Below, one piece after another: positions 11,104 to 22,140 of a DNA stretch of 64,000 bases. The notes beneath the pieces were generated by a model that saw nothing but the letters and a program-made list of their open reading frames with translations, was not told the DNA's origin and searched no databases. Source of the stretch: Orientallactaga sibirica (lineage: Eukaryota > Chordata > Mammalia > Rodentia > Dipodidae); assembly GCA_036365145.1 (NCBI GenBank), contig JAEOAD010000031.1, forward strand, positions 9,768,001 to 9,832,000, in the 5' to 3' direction. The position numbers and the translations under genes are program-made. Each line of letters begins with the position of its first letter. Position 1 is the stretch's first letter.

Positions 11104-11190
11104 GATATAGATGGAAGGATGGATAGACAGATAGATGATATAGATGGATAGATGATAGATAGATAATATAGAGATAGATGATAGATGATA
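11036..11190. repeat. (GATA)n array with GATG variants
   Basis: About 14 perfect ATAG units, followed by irregular GATGATA, GGAT and GACAGATA units. It sits inside the L1 ORF2 after the 'AGAATGGCTGTTTTCAATG' position. Confidence 0.97.
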
Positions 11191-11455
11191 AATAGATGGT
11201 AAATTAGAACACTTAGGAACTGTTATTGTGTATATAAATTAACCCAGACACTAGCCAATATAAAAACCAGTATGGAGCTTCCTGGAAAAAAATAAAATAG
11301 ATCATAAGATCCAGCTATCCAACTCCTATGCATATGTCCAAAAGAAGCTAACCCAGCATATGATAAAGATACCTACAATCTCTATTTATTGCTGCAATAT
11401 TCACAATATACAAGATATGGTTTGAACCTAGGTGCATGTCAAAGGATGGATTATG

Positions 11456-11657
11456 GGGCTGTAGTGAAGGCTTAGCAGTTAAGGTACTTGTCTGCAAAGC
11501 CTAAAGAAGAGAGTTTGATTCCCCAATACCCACATAAAGCCAGATGCGCAAGGTGTCACATGCATCTGGAGTTCATTTGCAGTGGCTAGAGGTCCTGGCT
11601 TGCCTATATTCTCTTTCTACCACTCTCTCCAATAAATAAATAATTTTTAAAGACAAA
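11456..11657 (+). mobile_element. Lineage SINE
   Basis: Degenerate GGGGCTGTAGTGAAGGCTTAGCAG head, a middle 'CAAGGTGTCACATGCATCTGG', a short CT region and an AATAAATAAATAA tail. Confidence 0.92.
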
Positions 11658-11659
11658 TT

Positions 11660-11900
11660 CCAACACTGGGAGGATTGGAGCTGAGGCAGGAGGAGGACTG
11701 AGTTTGGACCAGTTGAGCTCCACAGCAAAACCATGAATTAAAAAATTGCAAATAAAGAAGTGCAAGTTCCCTAAAAATGAGATCCTCTTTTCAGCCAAGC
11801 ATAGTAGCCTATGTCTATCATCTTAGCACTGGGAGGCTGAGGCATGAGGACCATAAATTGAAACAAATGCATGATACATAGTGAAGCACTACCTCATAAA
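11660..11900 (+). mobile_element. Two B1-like fragments
   Basis: The first (11,663-11,770) has 'ACACTGGGAGGATTGGAGCTGAGGCAGGAGGA' in pieces and an A-rich end. The second (11,795-11,900) has 'CATCTTAGCACTGGGAGGCTGAGGCATGAGGA' in pieces. Both match the 7SL-derived B1 core and are diverged. Confidence 0.75.
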
Positions 11901-12189
11901 TCAATAAAGGAACCAATAGAGAAATAAAAATAAATCCTAAAGCAATCATGTAACAATTATAACATTTTCAAGCATTAAAATTAGGTTAAAGTGTGTCTTT
12001 AAGCATTATGCAACACTGTGTACTTGAATTATTTTATAAATAAGAAATCCACACAAGTAACAATAGTGGAATATCTTTTGGGGAGAATATCTTTATATCA
12101 AATAATTATTATTGAACTTTACAATGTCCAGTATTAAATAAACAAAAGATAAAGTTTATTTTTTTTTGTAAATCTGGGATAGTTCTAAA

Positions 12190-13468
12190 AACTACATTAA
12201 GGCCAGTAAGCTAGAAAAAGGTTCTAAGAGAGTGATGAGAGGGAAGGACTTAAAGGGATGGTACATATATATATGGAATAGAAGAACAGATTACAGGCAG
12301 GGGAAAGACCTAAGTAAGGCCAGGGAAGAGAATGTGTACAAGAAGGGCAGGGGGAGAGTCAGTCAAAATTCAAGATATTCTGAATAAGACTTATATAAAC
12401 CTACTTTTTGTATAATGGCACATCCAGAAGCTATAGATTGTTACTAGAAAATTTTCAGTGCCAGGGATGGGATACCTTCCAGTGAGTTTTTGGCCAGGGA
12501 GGTTCCTGTTGCCTCCAAAACATTATAGGCTATTTGTCAAGACCCTTGGTTTCCCTTGAGAAACAGATGGTAAGACTCTATTGTTGAAGACTTCATTTGT
12601 CTGGGCAGTAAGGTCACTGAGAAATCAAGCCAGTGCTGAGCAGAAAACCTTCTCCCAATAGACCAGCCAACTGAAAGCTGGAAAAAGCTGCACTGCATGC
12701 AGCCATATAGAAGACAGAAATCATCACCAATGAAAACAATGGACACTGGAAACCTCAAGTTTGGCCACACAGGCCAAATGACTGAACAGGTGTAACAGTG
12801 GCATATCTGCTCTGGGGAAAACCAACTGCTCTCTAATTGCACTCAAGGCCTGCTCTAAGGGAGGGAATACATGCCTGGTACTGAAAAACCTAATCAAAAG
12901 ACTATGGCAGGGGAGGACATGAGCCTTAAGGGTATAAAGCCTGCTCTTGTCTGGCTAAATGTATATATTATTCCCATCAAACTGCCCTGAAAGCACTACA
13001 CTTAATGTTCATATTCATATATTGATGATACTCTCACTTCTGGTTAAAGAAGCTTCTCTTTTCAGATGGTGATTACTGCTGGAATGACCCAAAAGGTAAC
13101 ATAGTGCTAAGAAGAAGGGACAGAGGAATGTCTAGCACTGAAACATCTCTATCACACCCTCCAAGGCTCAGGGTCCATTGCAGAAGAGGTGGTGGAAAGA
13201 ATATGAGAGCCAAAGGAAGGGTACAACTCCTTACAAAGCAACTGTCCAGACAGAAATTGGCCTCAATATCCATGACCTTGCAGTGCCTAGCAATACCTTC
13301 ACAAGACCCTCATAATAGTAGAAAAAGATAATGACATCGAATTAAAAGAAAGACTAATGGAGGGAGGGAGGGGATATGATGGAGAGTGGCGTTTTGAAGG
13401 GGAATGGGGGAGAGGAGGGAAATATCATGGTTTATTGTCTGTAAGTATAGAAGTTTTTAAAAAAAGAA
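12190..13468 (+). mobile_element. L1 3'UTR (rodent lineage-specific)
   Basis: The segment from 'GGTTAAAGAAGCTTCTC.TTTCAGATGG' through 'GGCTCAGGGTCCATTGCAGAAGAGG' and 'CCTTGCAGTGCC' ends with a G-rich stretch ('ATGATGGAGAGTGG', 'GGGGGAGAGGAGGGAAATATCATGG') and an A run at 13,458-13,466. This is how I remember dipodid L1 3' ends. It shares blocks with 500-1733. Minor ORFs in it look fortuitous. Confidence 0.72.
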
Positions 13469-13469
13469 T

Positions 13470-13492
13470 ATATACACACACACACACACACA
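13470..13492. repeat. (CA)n microsatellite
   Basis: About ten CA units directly 3' of the L1 A-rich end. Confidence 0.95.
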
Positions 13493-14085
13493 GTCTTCTG
13501 AACAACAAAGAAAACTACATTAAAAATGCTCAGTCAGAATTTATAGTTAGATAAAAGTAAATGAACAGCTGCTGTTCCTAAGGCATAATGCAGACAACAA
13601 GCAGGGACTGAGTAGCAGAGTGACTTCAAGGTCAGGTTGGCTTGGCTGAGCTAAAGATCTGCTATAATCAGGGTGACATGAATAGCAGCACCATGAGGTC
13701 TTTTAATCAGAACAAAGAGGGACTCTGTTGGAGCATGGACACAGGGGAGGGTATGACACAATGGCAACAGAATGTAGTCTGGACACCAATTTTCAAGCAG
13801 TCACTCACAGCAGTATCTGAAAATAGTTTCATGAGTGGATCCCTTTCAGCAGCTTGGAGGAATATGATCTTCCCCCAGCAGATCAGAAGGTGAGCAGGGA
13901 ATGAAGCCTAAGCTCCCACCTGTAATAAGACTATATCCTGCTTAATACTGCGTACTTTTCAAAAGGATATCATACCATTCATCTTTCCATAGTACCAGAT
14001 GCAAAAAGCCCACACTCATATTACCTGTTCAACAAATGTTTTTAAAATAGAGTCTAGTTGAATCATTTCTTTGGGTTGTGTAAAT
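13493..14085. other. Unassigned sequence
   Basis: No repeat recognised. An 83-codon ORF (13,642-13,893, plus) lacks a recognisable domain. Confidence 0.5.
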
Positions 14086-14089
14086 ATGT

Positions 14090-14220
14090 AATGTGGTGCA
14101 TGTAGGGTGTGTGTTGCAGGGATAGTGGTGTGGTGTTGTGGTGATGCAATGTGTGTATGTGTGGTGTTGCAGTGGTGTGGTGTGGTATGGGGTGTGTGTG
14201 GTGTATGCATGTGTATGTTC
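14090..14220. repeat. Degenerate GT-rich repeat
   Basis: Irregular GTGTGT, GTGGTGTG and TGTTGCAGTGGTG units over 130 nt. It looks like a decayed minisatellite of TG and TGG units. The small ORFs on both strands are products of the periodicity. Confidence 0.85.
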
Positions 14221-14340
14221 TCACGAGGCACCCCATGTGCTCATCTATAGTGGCCTCAGTGGAACATCCAGTGTCCTACTCTATTGCTTGTCCACCATTC
14301 ATATCTGATCCAGAATCTCTTACTGATTCCAGAGCCTGCT

Positions 14341-14368
14341 GTTTTGTTTTGTTTTGTTTTGTTTTGTT
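14341..14368. repeat. (GTTTT)n pentanucleotide repeat
   Basis: Five or six GTTTT units. The text after it (14,385-14,460) faintly resembles an antisense ID/B4 arm ending in 'CCTAGCCAGC'. Confidence 0.9.
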
Positions 14369-14599
14369 TATTTCTTTATTTTTGCACACTGCAGTGATTC
14401 TGGGTCTCTGATCCCCTATGGGACTGAGATTACAGACCTACATTGTCCTAGCCAGCTATTGAATCATTTTCTCACACAAGTTCTCTTGCTGATATTATTT
14501 TTTTGCCATAGATTCCATTAGCATAACAAAAGTGACTCCAAACCTGAACTCTGGCACAAGGACTCAAAGGCGATAAGGATTTGAGTGTCAGGCATAATC

Positions 14600-14735
14600 T
14601 TTCTATTTTAAATACATTTTATTGGATATATTTATGGTATACAATATGATGTCATAGCATACATAAGTCTAGTTAAAAGGGTGCCAATCGTGAAGCAAAC
14701 TATTCCTTCTTTCACAAAGTTATCCACTTTTGCTT
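14600..14735 (-). mobile_element. L1 3' end, antisense (L1MA/L1M type)
   Basis: 'TTTTAAATACATTTTATTGG', 'ATATATTTATGGTATACAATATGATGT' in pieces and 'CATACATAAGTC' match the antisense of old L1 3'UTRs. Confidence 0.65.
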
Positions 14736-15000
14736 TTTTTTTTTTTTTTTTTTGATCTGGTGTCAAGAACAGCTAAAGTCTTAGTGTGAGTCCCAATTTT
14801 AGGACACATTTCCTGTAGTCCAACAATATAGTGCAAAGCAACCAAACACGACATGGGCAGTCCATATATGCATGAGGAAGTGTGAACCAAAATATTTATC
14901 CAAAGGGAAAGCTGGCCCAACATATCAAGAAAGCTATCAAAGGCTTGGCACAGAAACTCTGACATGTGAATCAGTACTGTGGTAATAACCAATGGTAATA
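14736..15000 (-). pseudogene. Possible retroposed 3' end with poly(A), unidentified
   Basis: A run of 21 T (about 14,736-14,754) is followed by sequence that reads, on the minus strand, as a 90-codon ORF ending in the poly(A). That is the layout of a 5'-truncated retroposed transcript or an unrecognised retroelement. I cannot name a parent gene, and no target duplication is evident. Confidence 0.3.
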
Positions 15001-15189
15001 ATTAGTAACAGGGATGCTTAATTTCCAGAGACAAACTGGGAGCAACTAAAATTTCAACAACAGCATGGTCATGCCATAAACATCAATACTACAATTTGGG
15101 TAACTATTATAGTCAAAAAAGTCATTTTCCATTCCTGTGACAAAACATTTACTCTTTAGTCACTATAAGTGGTATCTCAGGATATTTTA

Positions 15190-15413
15190 TTTTATTTTAT
15201 TTTAAAAAATATTTTAAATTAATTAATTTATTTGAGAGAGAGAAAGAGGAAGAGAGAGAGAGAACGGGCATCCACAGACTCCAGGCACTGCAAACGAACT
15301 CCAGATGCATGCACCCACTTGTGCATCTGGCTTATGTGGGTCCTGGAGAGTTGAACCTAGATCCTTTGACTTTGCAGGCAAGTGCCTTAACCACAAAGCC
15401 ATCTCTCCAGCCC
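15190..15413 (-). mobile_element. Lineage SINE
   Basis: On the plus strand it runs from an ATTTTATTTTATT / TTAATTAATTTATTT tail through a GA region to CCATCTCTCCAGCCC. It is flanked by near-identical CTCAG(G/A)ATATTTT, a one-mismatch target duplication. Confidence 0.94.
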
Positions 15414-15653
15414 TCAGAATATTTTTGATATGATTAAAAAAATAGATGCAAAGTATACTTCACGATTATGTTCAAAATACATCATACATATATGTATATG
15501 TATATGAAATTGTCAATAAATTAAAAAATAGGAAGTAAAAAGACAAATAATATTGAATGCACATACAAAATAATGTCTTTGCCCTAAAATTAATATTTGT
15601 TAATTCATAGAAGTAAACCCTAGACAATAGTGTAGAATACAAACTGATTATAA

Positions 15654-15654
<1 letters not shown>

Positions 15655-15703
<49 letters not shown>

Positions 15704-15841
15704 AATAACAGATGAATTATAAAGAGGTGATTGATGAAGATAGGTTGGTAGATAGATGATAGATAGATGATGAAGACAGATAAAAGAGATAGATGATGAA
15801 GACAGATAGATAGATGATAAATAGATAGATGATAAATAGAT

Positions 15842-15931
<90 letters not shown>

Positions 15932-15945
15932 TACAGATAGATGAA
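15655..15945. repeat. Large compound (GATA)n array
   Basis: There are three dense GATA blocks (about 15,655-15,700, 15,840-15,880 and 15,885-15,930). They are separated by variant units GATGATAAATA and a repeated 'GATGATGAAGACAGATA'. The structure shows unit-level turnover. Confidence 0.97.
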
Positions 15946-17335
15946 TGGAGCTTCCTATCTTCCTATGAATCTAACTAGATACTCTCTCCTGGATTATCTC
16001 ATTAGTACTTAGAATGACAGTGTGAGGATCCTGGGCCTCATTATTCCCATCACATTCAGTCTGTCCTTGATACCTCCCAGGTTGCATTAAGGGCCTCCTG
16101 TTCTGAAATCCAAAATAAATAACCAAAGTGAAAAATCTATCTTTGTGTAAACTGTGTGAAATCTACATTCAACAAAATCACTAGGAAGGATTTAGAAAGT
16201 CATTGCAATGATATTTTAGAATGACATTTCATATGATAGGTGAACAATCAAATGTTCAAGTTAAATACATTGTTCAAAGTTTTTTTCTATAAGTACCACT
16301 ACTTATAAAATTGATGGAAGGAAATCCATTACAATATAACTGATTAAACCCCAGTGTTGGAATAGTGGATTATTTTCATTTTATTATTTTTGCCTGTCTA
16401 TATTTCCTAAATGTTCTCAATTAGCATTTTCTTCAATTAGAATATTTATAGTCAGATAAAATAAAATTTAACACACTGTAATAATTGGTCTCTTTTAATT
16501 TGCTGTAACATTGCTTAATGTTAGGAAATGCAACCACTTAAAACAATTGTCTAATGTCAGGAAATGCATTTGTCTGCTATAGTAGTGAGAGCACAGAAAG
16601 AAGCCAGTGTACACTTATTAAGTTAGAATAATCAATGAATGAAACTATCAATTTTATTTTTTTATTGCCTAGCCAGTCACATATCAGAGAGGACATCTTA
16701 ACCTACATCCATTCAAGCTAAGTAATCAAAGCCCTTAAGACTTAATCAGGTCTTTTAATTGCCAAAGCCAGTGAACTTTGCACTTGCCTTCCTGTTATAA
16801 ATCTTTTAGTCAACTGCCAGAACAACTTACCAGACTTGGTAAGTTAAGTAACCAATTTATTCCTTCCCAGTTAAGAGGCCACAAGCTCCTGAGGAGACTT
16901 GTCATTGAAATATGACCCATACAGGTAATCCAGGATAATTTTGTCACACTAGGTTTTCCATAATTATTTCTGACAAAGACTACCTTTTGAAAAATGTCAC
17001 ACTCACAGGTTCTCAGGATTCAGCCATGCATGTATCATTTGATTGGTAACCATTTAAATCTACAATTTATTCTAATTTAGTAAATCACCCCAACCAGTCC
17101 CTGGTTGCCTCTGTATTCTACTCTGCTTTGTTTGAATGGGGAATTTAAATATAGGATGAAAGGAATGCCAAAGGGGATAGACATTTACAAAGAGAAGCCA
17201 CCACCACTGTAATCCTTGAGCCTCACCAAATATTAGAAATATGATTTTATAGTAGCACATAAAATGAAGAACAGGAATGCCTTCAAACACATTAAATGAA
17301 GCAAGCATTACTCAAAGCTGAGAGATTTTGCTTAA
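15946..17335. other. Unassigned AT-rich sequence
   Basis: I see no repeat I can name. A local direct repeat of 'AATGT(T/C)AGGAAATGCA' occurs at about 16,518 and 16,553. The 78-codon minus ORF at 17,072-17,308 has no recognisable domain. Confidence 0.5.
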
Positions 17336-17337
17336 AC

Positions 17338-17630
17338 ATTTGGAACAAGACATGTATGTTAACCTTATTTAACACTGTACTAAAAGTCTTGGTCATGGCA
17401 ATTAGAAAAAGAAAAAGAAATAGAAGACATGCAAACTGAAAATAAAGTAAAATGGTCTCTGTCTGCAAATGACATTATCTTATATATAGATAACCCTGAA
17501 GGATCTGCCTTAAAACTATTAGACCCATTAACCAAGTTCAATTAAGTTTGGGGTAGACAGTCAACACACAAAGTTCAGAATCATTTCTATATAGTAACAA
17601 AGATCCATTTGAACATGAAAACAAGAACAG
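17338..17630 (+). mobile_element. L1 ORF2 fragment, RT core
   Basis: 'GGAACAAGACATGTATG', 'CACTGTACTAAAAGTC', 'GGTCTCTGTCTGCAAATGACAT' and 'TATATAGATAACCCTGAAGGAT' follow the L1 ORF2 stretch that encodes the region from the RT PQG-type loop through the ADD motif. It ends where an ID element starts. Confidence 0.88.
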
Positions 17631-17712
17631 GGGCTAGAGATGTAGCTTAGTGGTAGACTGCTTGCATACTAGGTACGAGGTCCTCCTGAGTTCTAGCCCC
17701 ATCCTCATGATA
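17631..17712 (+). mobile_element. ID-type SINE (tRNA-Ala derived)
   Basis: GGGGCTAGAGATGTAGCTTAGTGGTAG carries the A box and 'GAGTTCTAGCCCC' the degenerate B box, the pattern of rodent ID elements. It is short and lacks a clear A tail. Confidence 0.8.
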
Positions 17713-18105
17713 TGTGACAGATATTGTTGACTAGCAGGAAGGGGTAAAACTTACATATACCTATGAATAAACTCACAAAGATGTGGAGTGATGGAAGAAC
17801 CTAAGAGGTCCTTGTATAGAATCCAGTAAAATGGAGGTTAAGGTAATACTTTCTTGAAAGATATGATATATACACTAGTTTCCAAGGCTACAAGGGGTTT
17901 CAAAAAATGGAGGTCAGAAGGCCACAGGAACACCATGGAATAAAGGCAGAGGTCACAAAGGGTAGAAATATATGATAACTGAATAGTCTTATCTGAGGAA
18001 AATTTGAGAGAACACGAAGGGTTCTACCTTACCATAATAAGGCTTTGAAGCTTATTCTAATTTCAAAGTTCTCCTTGTTGTACTTAACCTTCACTTTGCT
18101 AAGAC
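17713..18105. other. Unassigned sequence
   Basis: Possibly decayed L1 continuation. No certain feature. Confidence 0.4.
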
Positions 18106-18109
18106 AAAG

Positions 18110-18421
18110 CATGTTACCAAAAGCAGTTGATGGAAGAAAAGGTTTATTTTGCCTTAGAGTCTAGAGGGGAAGCCTCATGACTTCCAAGGAGGATGGTAGA
18201 ACAGAGGGTGGACATCACCTCCGGCCACAGAAGATGGAAAACAGCAGCAAAAGAGGGAGCTGCACTCTGGCAAGGGGGATATAGGAAAATAAAGCCCCCA
18301 AATCCTGCCCCCAATAGCATACCATCTCCATAAAAGCTCCACTTCCCAAATTGCCACCAGCCAGGGATCAAGCATTCAAAACACATCTGTTTGGGGAGGC
18401 ATATGATTCAATCTACCACAG
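18110..18421 (-). mobile_element. Solo LTR of MaLR/ORR1 type, antisense
   Basis: Read on the minus strand it starts TGTGGTAGATTGAATCATATG at 18,421. It keeps the order seen in the plus-strand LTR at 34,328: a TTGAAT start, a GGTGGC segment, a 'GGAGCTTT' region, and an AATAAA signal ('GGCAAAATAAACC') near the end. The two small ORFs over it are incidental. No internal retroviral sequence is attached. Confidence 0.75.
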
Positions 18422-18511
18422 TGTTCCTGTCCTAATTTTTTTTTTCTTTGCCATTTTATGCCAGTGACAATTTACAATGGTAAGATTTTTCAGTCAGGGA
18501 GGAAGCTGTAT

Positions 18512-18599
18512 GAAAGAAGAAAAAGAAGGAGAAGGAGAAGAAGGAAGGGGAGGGGGAGAGGAAGGGAGAGGAGGGGGAGGAAGAAAAGGAAAAGGAGGA
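18512..18599 (+). repeat. 88-nt polypurine tract with G4-capable core
   Basis: It is uninterrupted purine. From 18,547 to 18,577 the G runs (4, 5, 3 and 5 G) have loops of 1, 7 and 6 nt, which fits the G3+N1-7 quadruplex rule. It may also form triplex DNA. The Arg/Lys/Glu/Gly-rich ORFs across it reflect base composition only. Confidence 0.9.
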
Positions 18600-20110
18600 C
18601 AAGGTTGTTTTTCCAGGAGCTGGAACTTGTATTTAGAGTCCCTATACCTTGGTCCTTGGACACATTCTGAGGACTTCTTGGTAAGTTTCTAACCAAAAGG
18701 ATATCCTCCACTTATTAAACATTTATTTCAAGCTTTATCATTTTTAGACATGTTTTTTATTTTATATCTACCTATTTTTCCATATTCTATTGAACAATTA
18801 AGATAGATACTTTAGACAAAATGGCAGACTGGATAAGAAGGTCTCCTGAGATCTTCTATCTTGCTCTAGATCACACAGTATTTCATTTTCTGGTGGGAGA
18901 TACAGTTTATATCAGTTGCTTCCATATCCCTTACTCTTCCTACTCCCCTATGCTGAGTATGTGGACCATCTGGAGATGTTTTTGGTTCTCTTGAATACTC
19001 TAATTCCTGAGCCTTGGGTTTGGGTTGACATATGCTATGGATGCCAAGCAGAATTATCTGTTTTGCACTTGATTTTCTGCAGGTTCTGTCAAACCATCAT
19101 CTTAGAATGAGATGGAACTTCAGGGATCACTTGGTCCATTGTTCACTTTAATTGTAATTCCAAGTTAGTGTCTCTGATATTTTCTGTTTTAAAACTTTAG
19201 TGAAGTGGAAATGGCTGCATTGAACTTGAATGACTCATTTAATATAGCCGAGACACAGAATGAGGGAAAATCATTTTTGCTTGTAGGGCAGTTAAACACT
19301 GACTAGGAAAAGTAATGTATAGATGCAGCTGGAGATAAATCCAACTGCCTGCTATGATGTTTGTAGCCTCACTCATCCTTCACAGTTTAGAAACTTGCAG
19401 GCTAAGTAAGGAGAGAGATGCATTGTGACCCATCATTGCACTGAGTTAACATACTTTGATAATCTATTTATAATCTGCTTTAGTTCCTTGGAGGAAAGAG
19501 GCAATATGAATATACAATAATAACAGGGCTAACCTTCAAGTACTTTCTGAATGCCCAGGTGTAGTCTAACGCTTAATGAAGTTGTGTTAGTAAAATATCC
19601 TGAGATCCCACTTGATGGGTGCTAGAGAGTGTAAATGGTTATTAATTATTATTATTATCGACTCCTTCTCAAAGTCATGGAGATTGATGGCTCCTGCTAT
19701 GCTCTATCCCCAGGAGTGCAACTGCATGTGCCTGCCCAGTGTGCAATAAATATCAAATCCTGTAGAAGGATTAACTCTACATTGGGTGAAAAATAATAAT
19801 AATGATTTCCCATAATCTATTCTGAATGAGCTCCTCTTTCTTTCTCCTATTTCATCTGATGACTTTTGTGTGTCTATAATTAAAACAAACTTCACTAAAA
19901 CCCTGCTGAGAACCTTGGTGTTATATGCTATGAAGCCATGCAAAGAAAGTTTGCATGGATTTGTGGTCATAATGGAAAACAAAGAGGAAAAGGAGACAGA
20001 ATTATCCCCTATGTTCATGGCTTATTTTGCCTACTTTGTGTCTTATGGGCATTATCTAACCACATAAAATAATCCATACTGGCTCTATGTAGAGTCAAGA
20101 AAAATTAGAA
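18600..20110. other. Largely repeat-free sequence
   Basis: No gene or named repeat. Short ORFs without domains. A (TTA)n run lies near 19,641. Confidence 0.5.
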
Positions 20111-20111
20111 T

Positions 20112-20225
20112 ACCCCAATATGATGGCACAAGCCTATAATTTCAGGACTTGAGAAGCGGAGGTAGAAGAATTACTGTGGGTTCAAAGCCACCCTGGGGTA
20201 TACAATGAGACATTGTTTCAACCCT
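20112..20225 (+). mobile_element. B1 SINE (diverged)
   Basis: 'TGATGGCACAAGCCTATAAT', 'GGACTTGAGAAGCGGAGGTAG', 'GTGGGTTCAAAGCCACCCTGGG' and 'ATGAGACATTGTTTCAA' are B1 landmarks in order. Confidence 0.85.
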
Positions 20226-20849
20226 CCTCTAATAGGTAAAATAGAGTTTTGTCCATTATTTTATGTTATATCAAAGAAAAAATTCATCAGAAGCCAACAC
20301 ATGTTCTTTCTGTTTCAGGCTTGTCCCAAGGAGTCAAAGGGAAAAGTTGATGCCTGCTTAACTCTGCCCCAATCACTGCCTGTTGTTATTTGCTGCGAAA
20401 TACAATGAAAAGATTTGGGCAGATGGAATGGTTCAAGTACAATCCAATAGTGATTACAGAAAAGTTTCATTGGTTTTTGAGATACAAACATTCAGCCATG
20501 AAAATAAACAAACTTCTGCATCCCTACAATTATTGCTTGTGAATGCAATTTAAATGAACCCTAGCTCATCCCGGATATTGTTCTGGTTTTTGTGAATGAA
20601 ACTTCTTGCTATGTCATCGAGGGAAGGAGCAGGGGCTATTCATCTGAAGGAGGGTGTGACACTGTCCTCCCTGTTTTCTGCTCTAACTTTGAAGGGCCTT
20701 TCCAATCAGGTTAACAAGGACCTGCTAATTCAAAACTGAAATGAGTTTGTTTATATCGCTCCTATAGTCTATCCAGAAAGAACTATTCTCTTTCATCTGC
20801 CAGCCAATCACAGCCTGGCAGCACAACATCTGGCTTCAGCAGCTGCCAA

Positions 20850-21150
20850 GAGAGGAAACACACGTTCTGTCCCCTGCAGCAAATGTGTGTAATTGAGAAG
20901 CTGTAATTGTAAGAATGCACAGACTTTCGCAAAATCTGAGCGGAAGCAGAGTGGGGAGATGCGGAAGCACATGAGGCTTTGTGTGACTATTGAGTCTGAG
21001 GTGGAAAGAACTGTGTGTTTGTGGGGCGGGGTGGGGGGAGGCGGGAGAGGAGCACAAAATCATTTTCATCTGTGCAACTGCAGAGAAACAGTGATTGCAA
21101 CATGTGTTCACAAGGTCCTGCGCCACTTTTTTAATTAGAAGAAAGTAAAG
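20850..21150. promoter_or_regulatory. Candidate regulatory island, G-rich and repeat-free
   Basis: No repeat is visible. Within 300 bp there are two GTAATTG sites (20,889 and about 20,903), two GCGGAAGCA ETS-like sites about 27 bp apart (near 20,940 and 20,966), a G-quadruplex motif at 21,023-21,045 and a TTAATTAG near 21,131. The site matches are short and function is inferred. Confidence 0.35.
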
Positions 21151-21589
21151 AAAAATAAACTTTAATATGTCCCCAAACTGCCAAGGAGCATTGATGAAGC
21201 AGAGAGGCATTGTTCTGATTCTATAACTTGAGCTTCCCTGAGCCTCCAGTTATTCCCAAGGAGGCATGTGTTGTTGACTTAAGATAGAGTGTAGTGCACA
21301 TTTGAAGTCTTTTATGTCCCTGAGCCTGAGTACTGATTTGCTTTGGCACAATGAACTTATATTACTTGGGGACACCTATTATCAGTGTGTCTATTACAGG
21401 GACACCTATTATCATGTGTCTCATGTTTTCTCAAGAACGTCAATGCTTCTCTCAGCTTTCTTGATGGGATGGTTTCCTTCCAAACCCACAGCTGCACTAC
21501 TCAACCAAGATGGATTCTAGAGCTCACTGAGAACTGTTTTCGAAGCTTTGTTTGAGGCCTGATCAGAATCACTAGAAGTGACTAAAAAT

Positions 21590-21812
21590 GTCTGAGGGAT
21601 GGAAAGATGGCTCAGTGGATAAAGAGCTTGCCACGAGAACGTAAGAACCTCAGTTTGAAACCCTAGAGCCCACGACAAATGCCAGCCATGGTGGTAATTC
21701 CAGTGCTAGGGAGTCAGAGATTGTTTGGTCCCTAGGGCTTCCTGGATAGGTAGCCTATTTGATTCTGTGAGCTCTAGGTTCAGTGTGAGGCCTAGTGTCA
21801 ACAAAATAAAAA
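21590..21812 (+). mobile_element. B4-type SINE (ID-B1 fusion)
   Basis: A tRNA-like head ('GGAAAGATGGCTCAGTGGATAAAG', with 'CTTGCCACGAGAACG') is joined to a B1-like half ('GCCATGGTGGTAATTCCAGTGCTAGGGAG'), the B4 layout. It ends in AACAAAATAAAAATAA. Confidence 0.82.
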
Positions 21813-21822
21813 TAATGTGGAG

Positions 21823-22093
21823 GGGGCTGAAGGGCTGGCTCTGTGAATAAAGTATTTTCTACATAGGCATGAATAACTGAGTTAAAATCTCCAGAACCAG
21901 ATGTGAATCCAGATGCTGTAGCTCTGGAGTCTAATCCAGCACATCCATGGTGAGAAGGGTTGTGGAGACTGTGGAATTACCCAGAAGCTCATGGAGCAGC
22001 TAGCCTGGTCAGCACAGCAATAAACAAGGAAACAAGAGACCTCAAACCACATGGAAGGACAGGAACAACACTTGAAAGTTGTCCTCTGTCCAC

Positions 22094-22129
<36 letters not shown>

Positions 22130-22140
22130 TCATGCCCACA
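21823..22140 (+). mobile_element. Second B4-type SINE in tandem, with (CA)n tail
   Basis: 'GGGGCTGAAGGGCTGGCTCTGTGAATAAAG' head, 'GATGCTGTAGCTCTGGAG' second half, then 'TTGTCCTCTGTCCACAACACACAC'. The CA tract is 22,095-22,127. Confidence 0.75.
22095..22127. repeat. (CA)n microsatellite
   Basis: About 16 uninterrupted CA units at the 3' end of the B4 element. Confidence 0.97.

Larger units (their letters stand above)
10150..11455 (+). mobile_element. L1 ORF2 fragment, 3' part
   Basis: Successive L1 phrases include 'TATTCAATGCAATCCC', 'AGCAATCCTGAGCAAGAAGAA', 'ATGGACCAATAGAACA', 'GGCTGCTGGGAAAACTGGAT', 'AATGGGAGAAAATCTTTAC' and 'GCTGCAATATTCACAATATACAAGA'. Microsatellites have invaded at 10,960 and 11,030. 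The element lacks a continuous ORF and is cut off at 11,455 by a SINE. Confidence 0.93.

Noticed and set aside
13104..13331. Basic 75-codon ORF
   Set aside because: It lies within an L1 3'UTR and shows the base composition of that element.
15655..15945. CRISPR array
   Set aside because: The repeats are 4-nt GATA units without unique spacers. It is a eukaryotic microsatellite.
17631..17712. Functional tRNA gene
   Set aside because: A and B boxes are present but degenerate, no cloverleaf closes and the ID SINE match is clear. The same holds for the SINE heads elsewhere.
18458..18711. Basic or Gly/Glu-rich proteins over the polypurine tract
   Set aside because: Three ORFs on both strands come from one low-complexity tract. 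Composition alone explains them.
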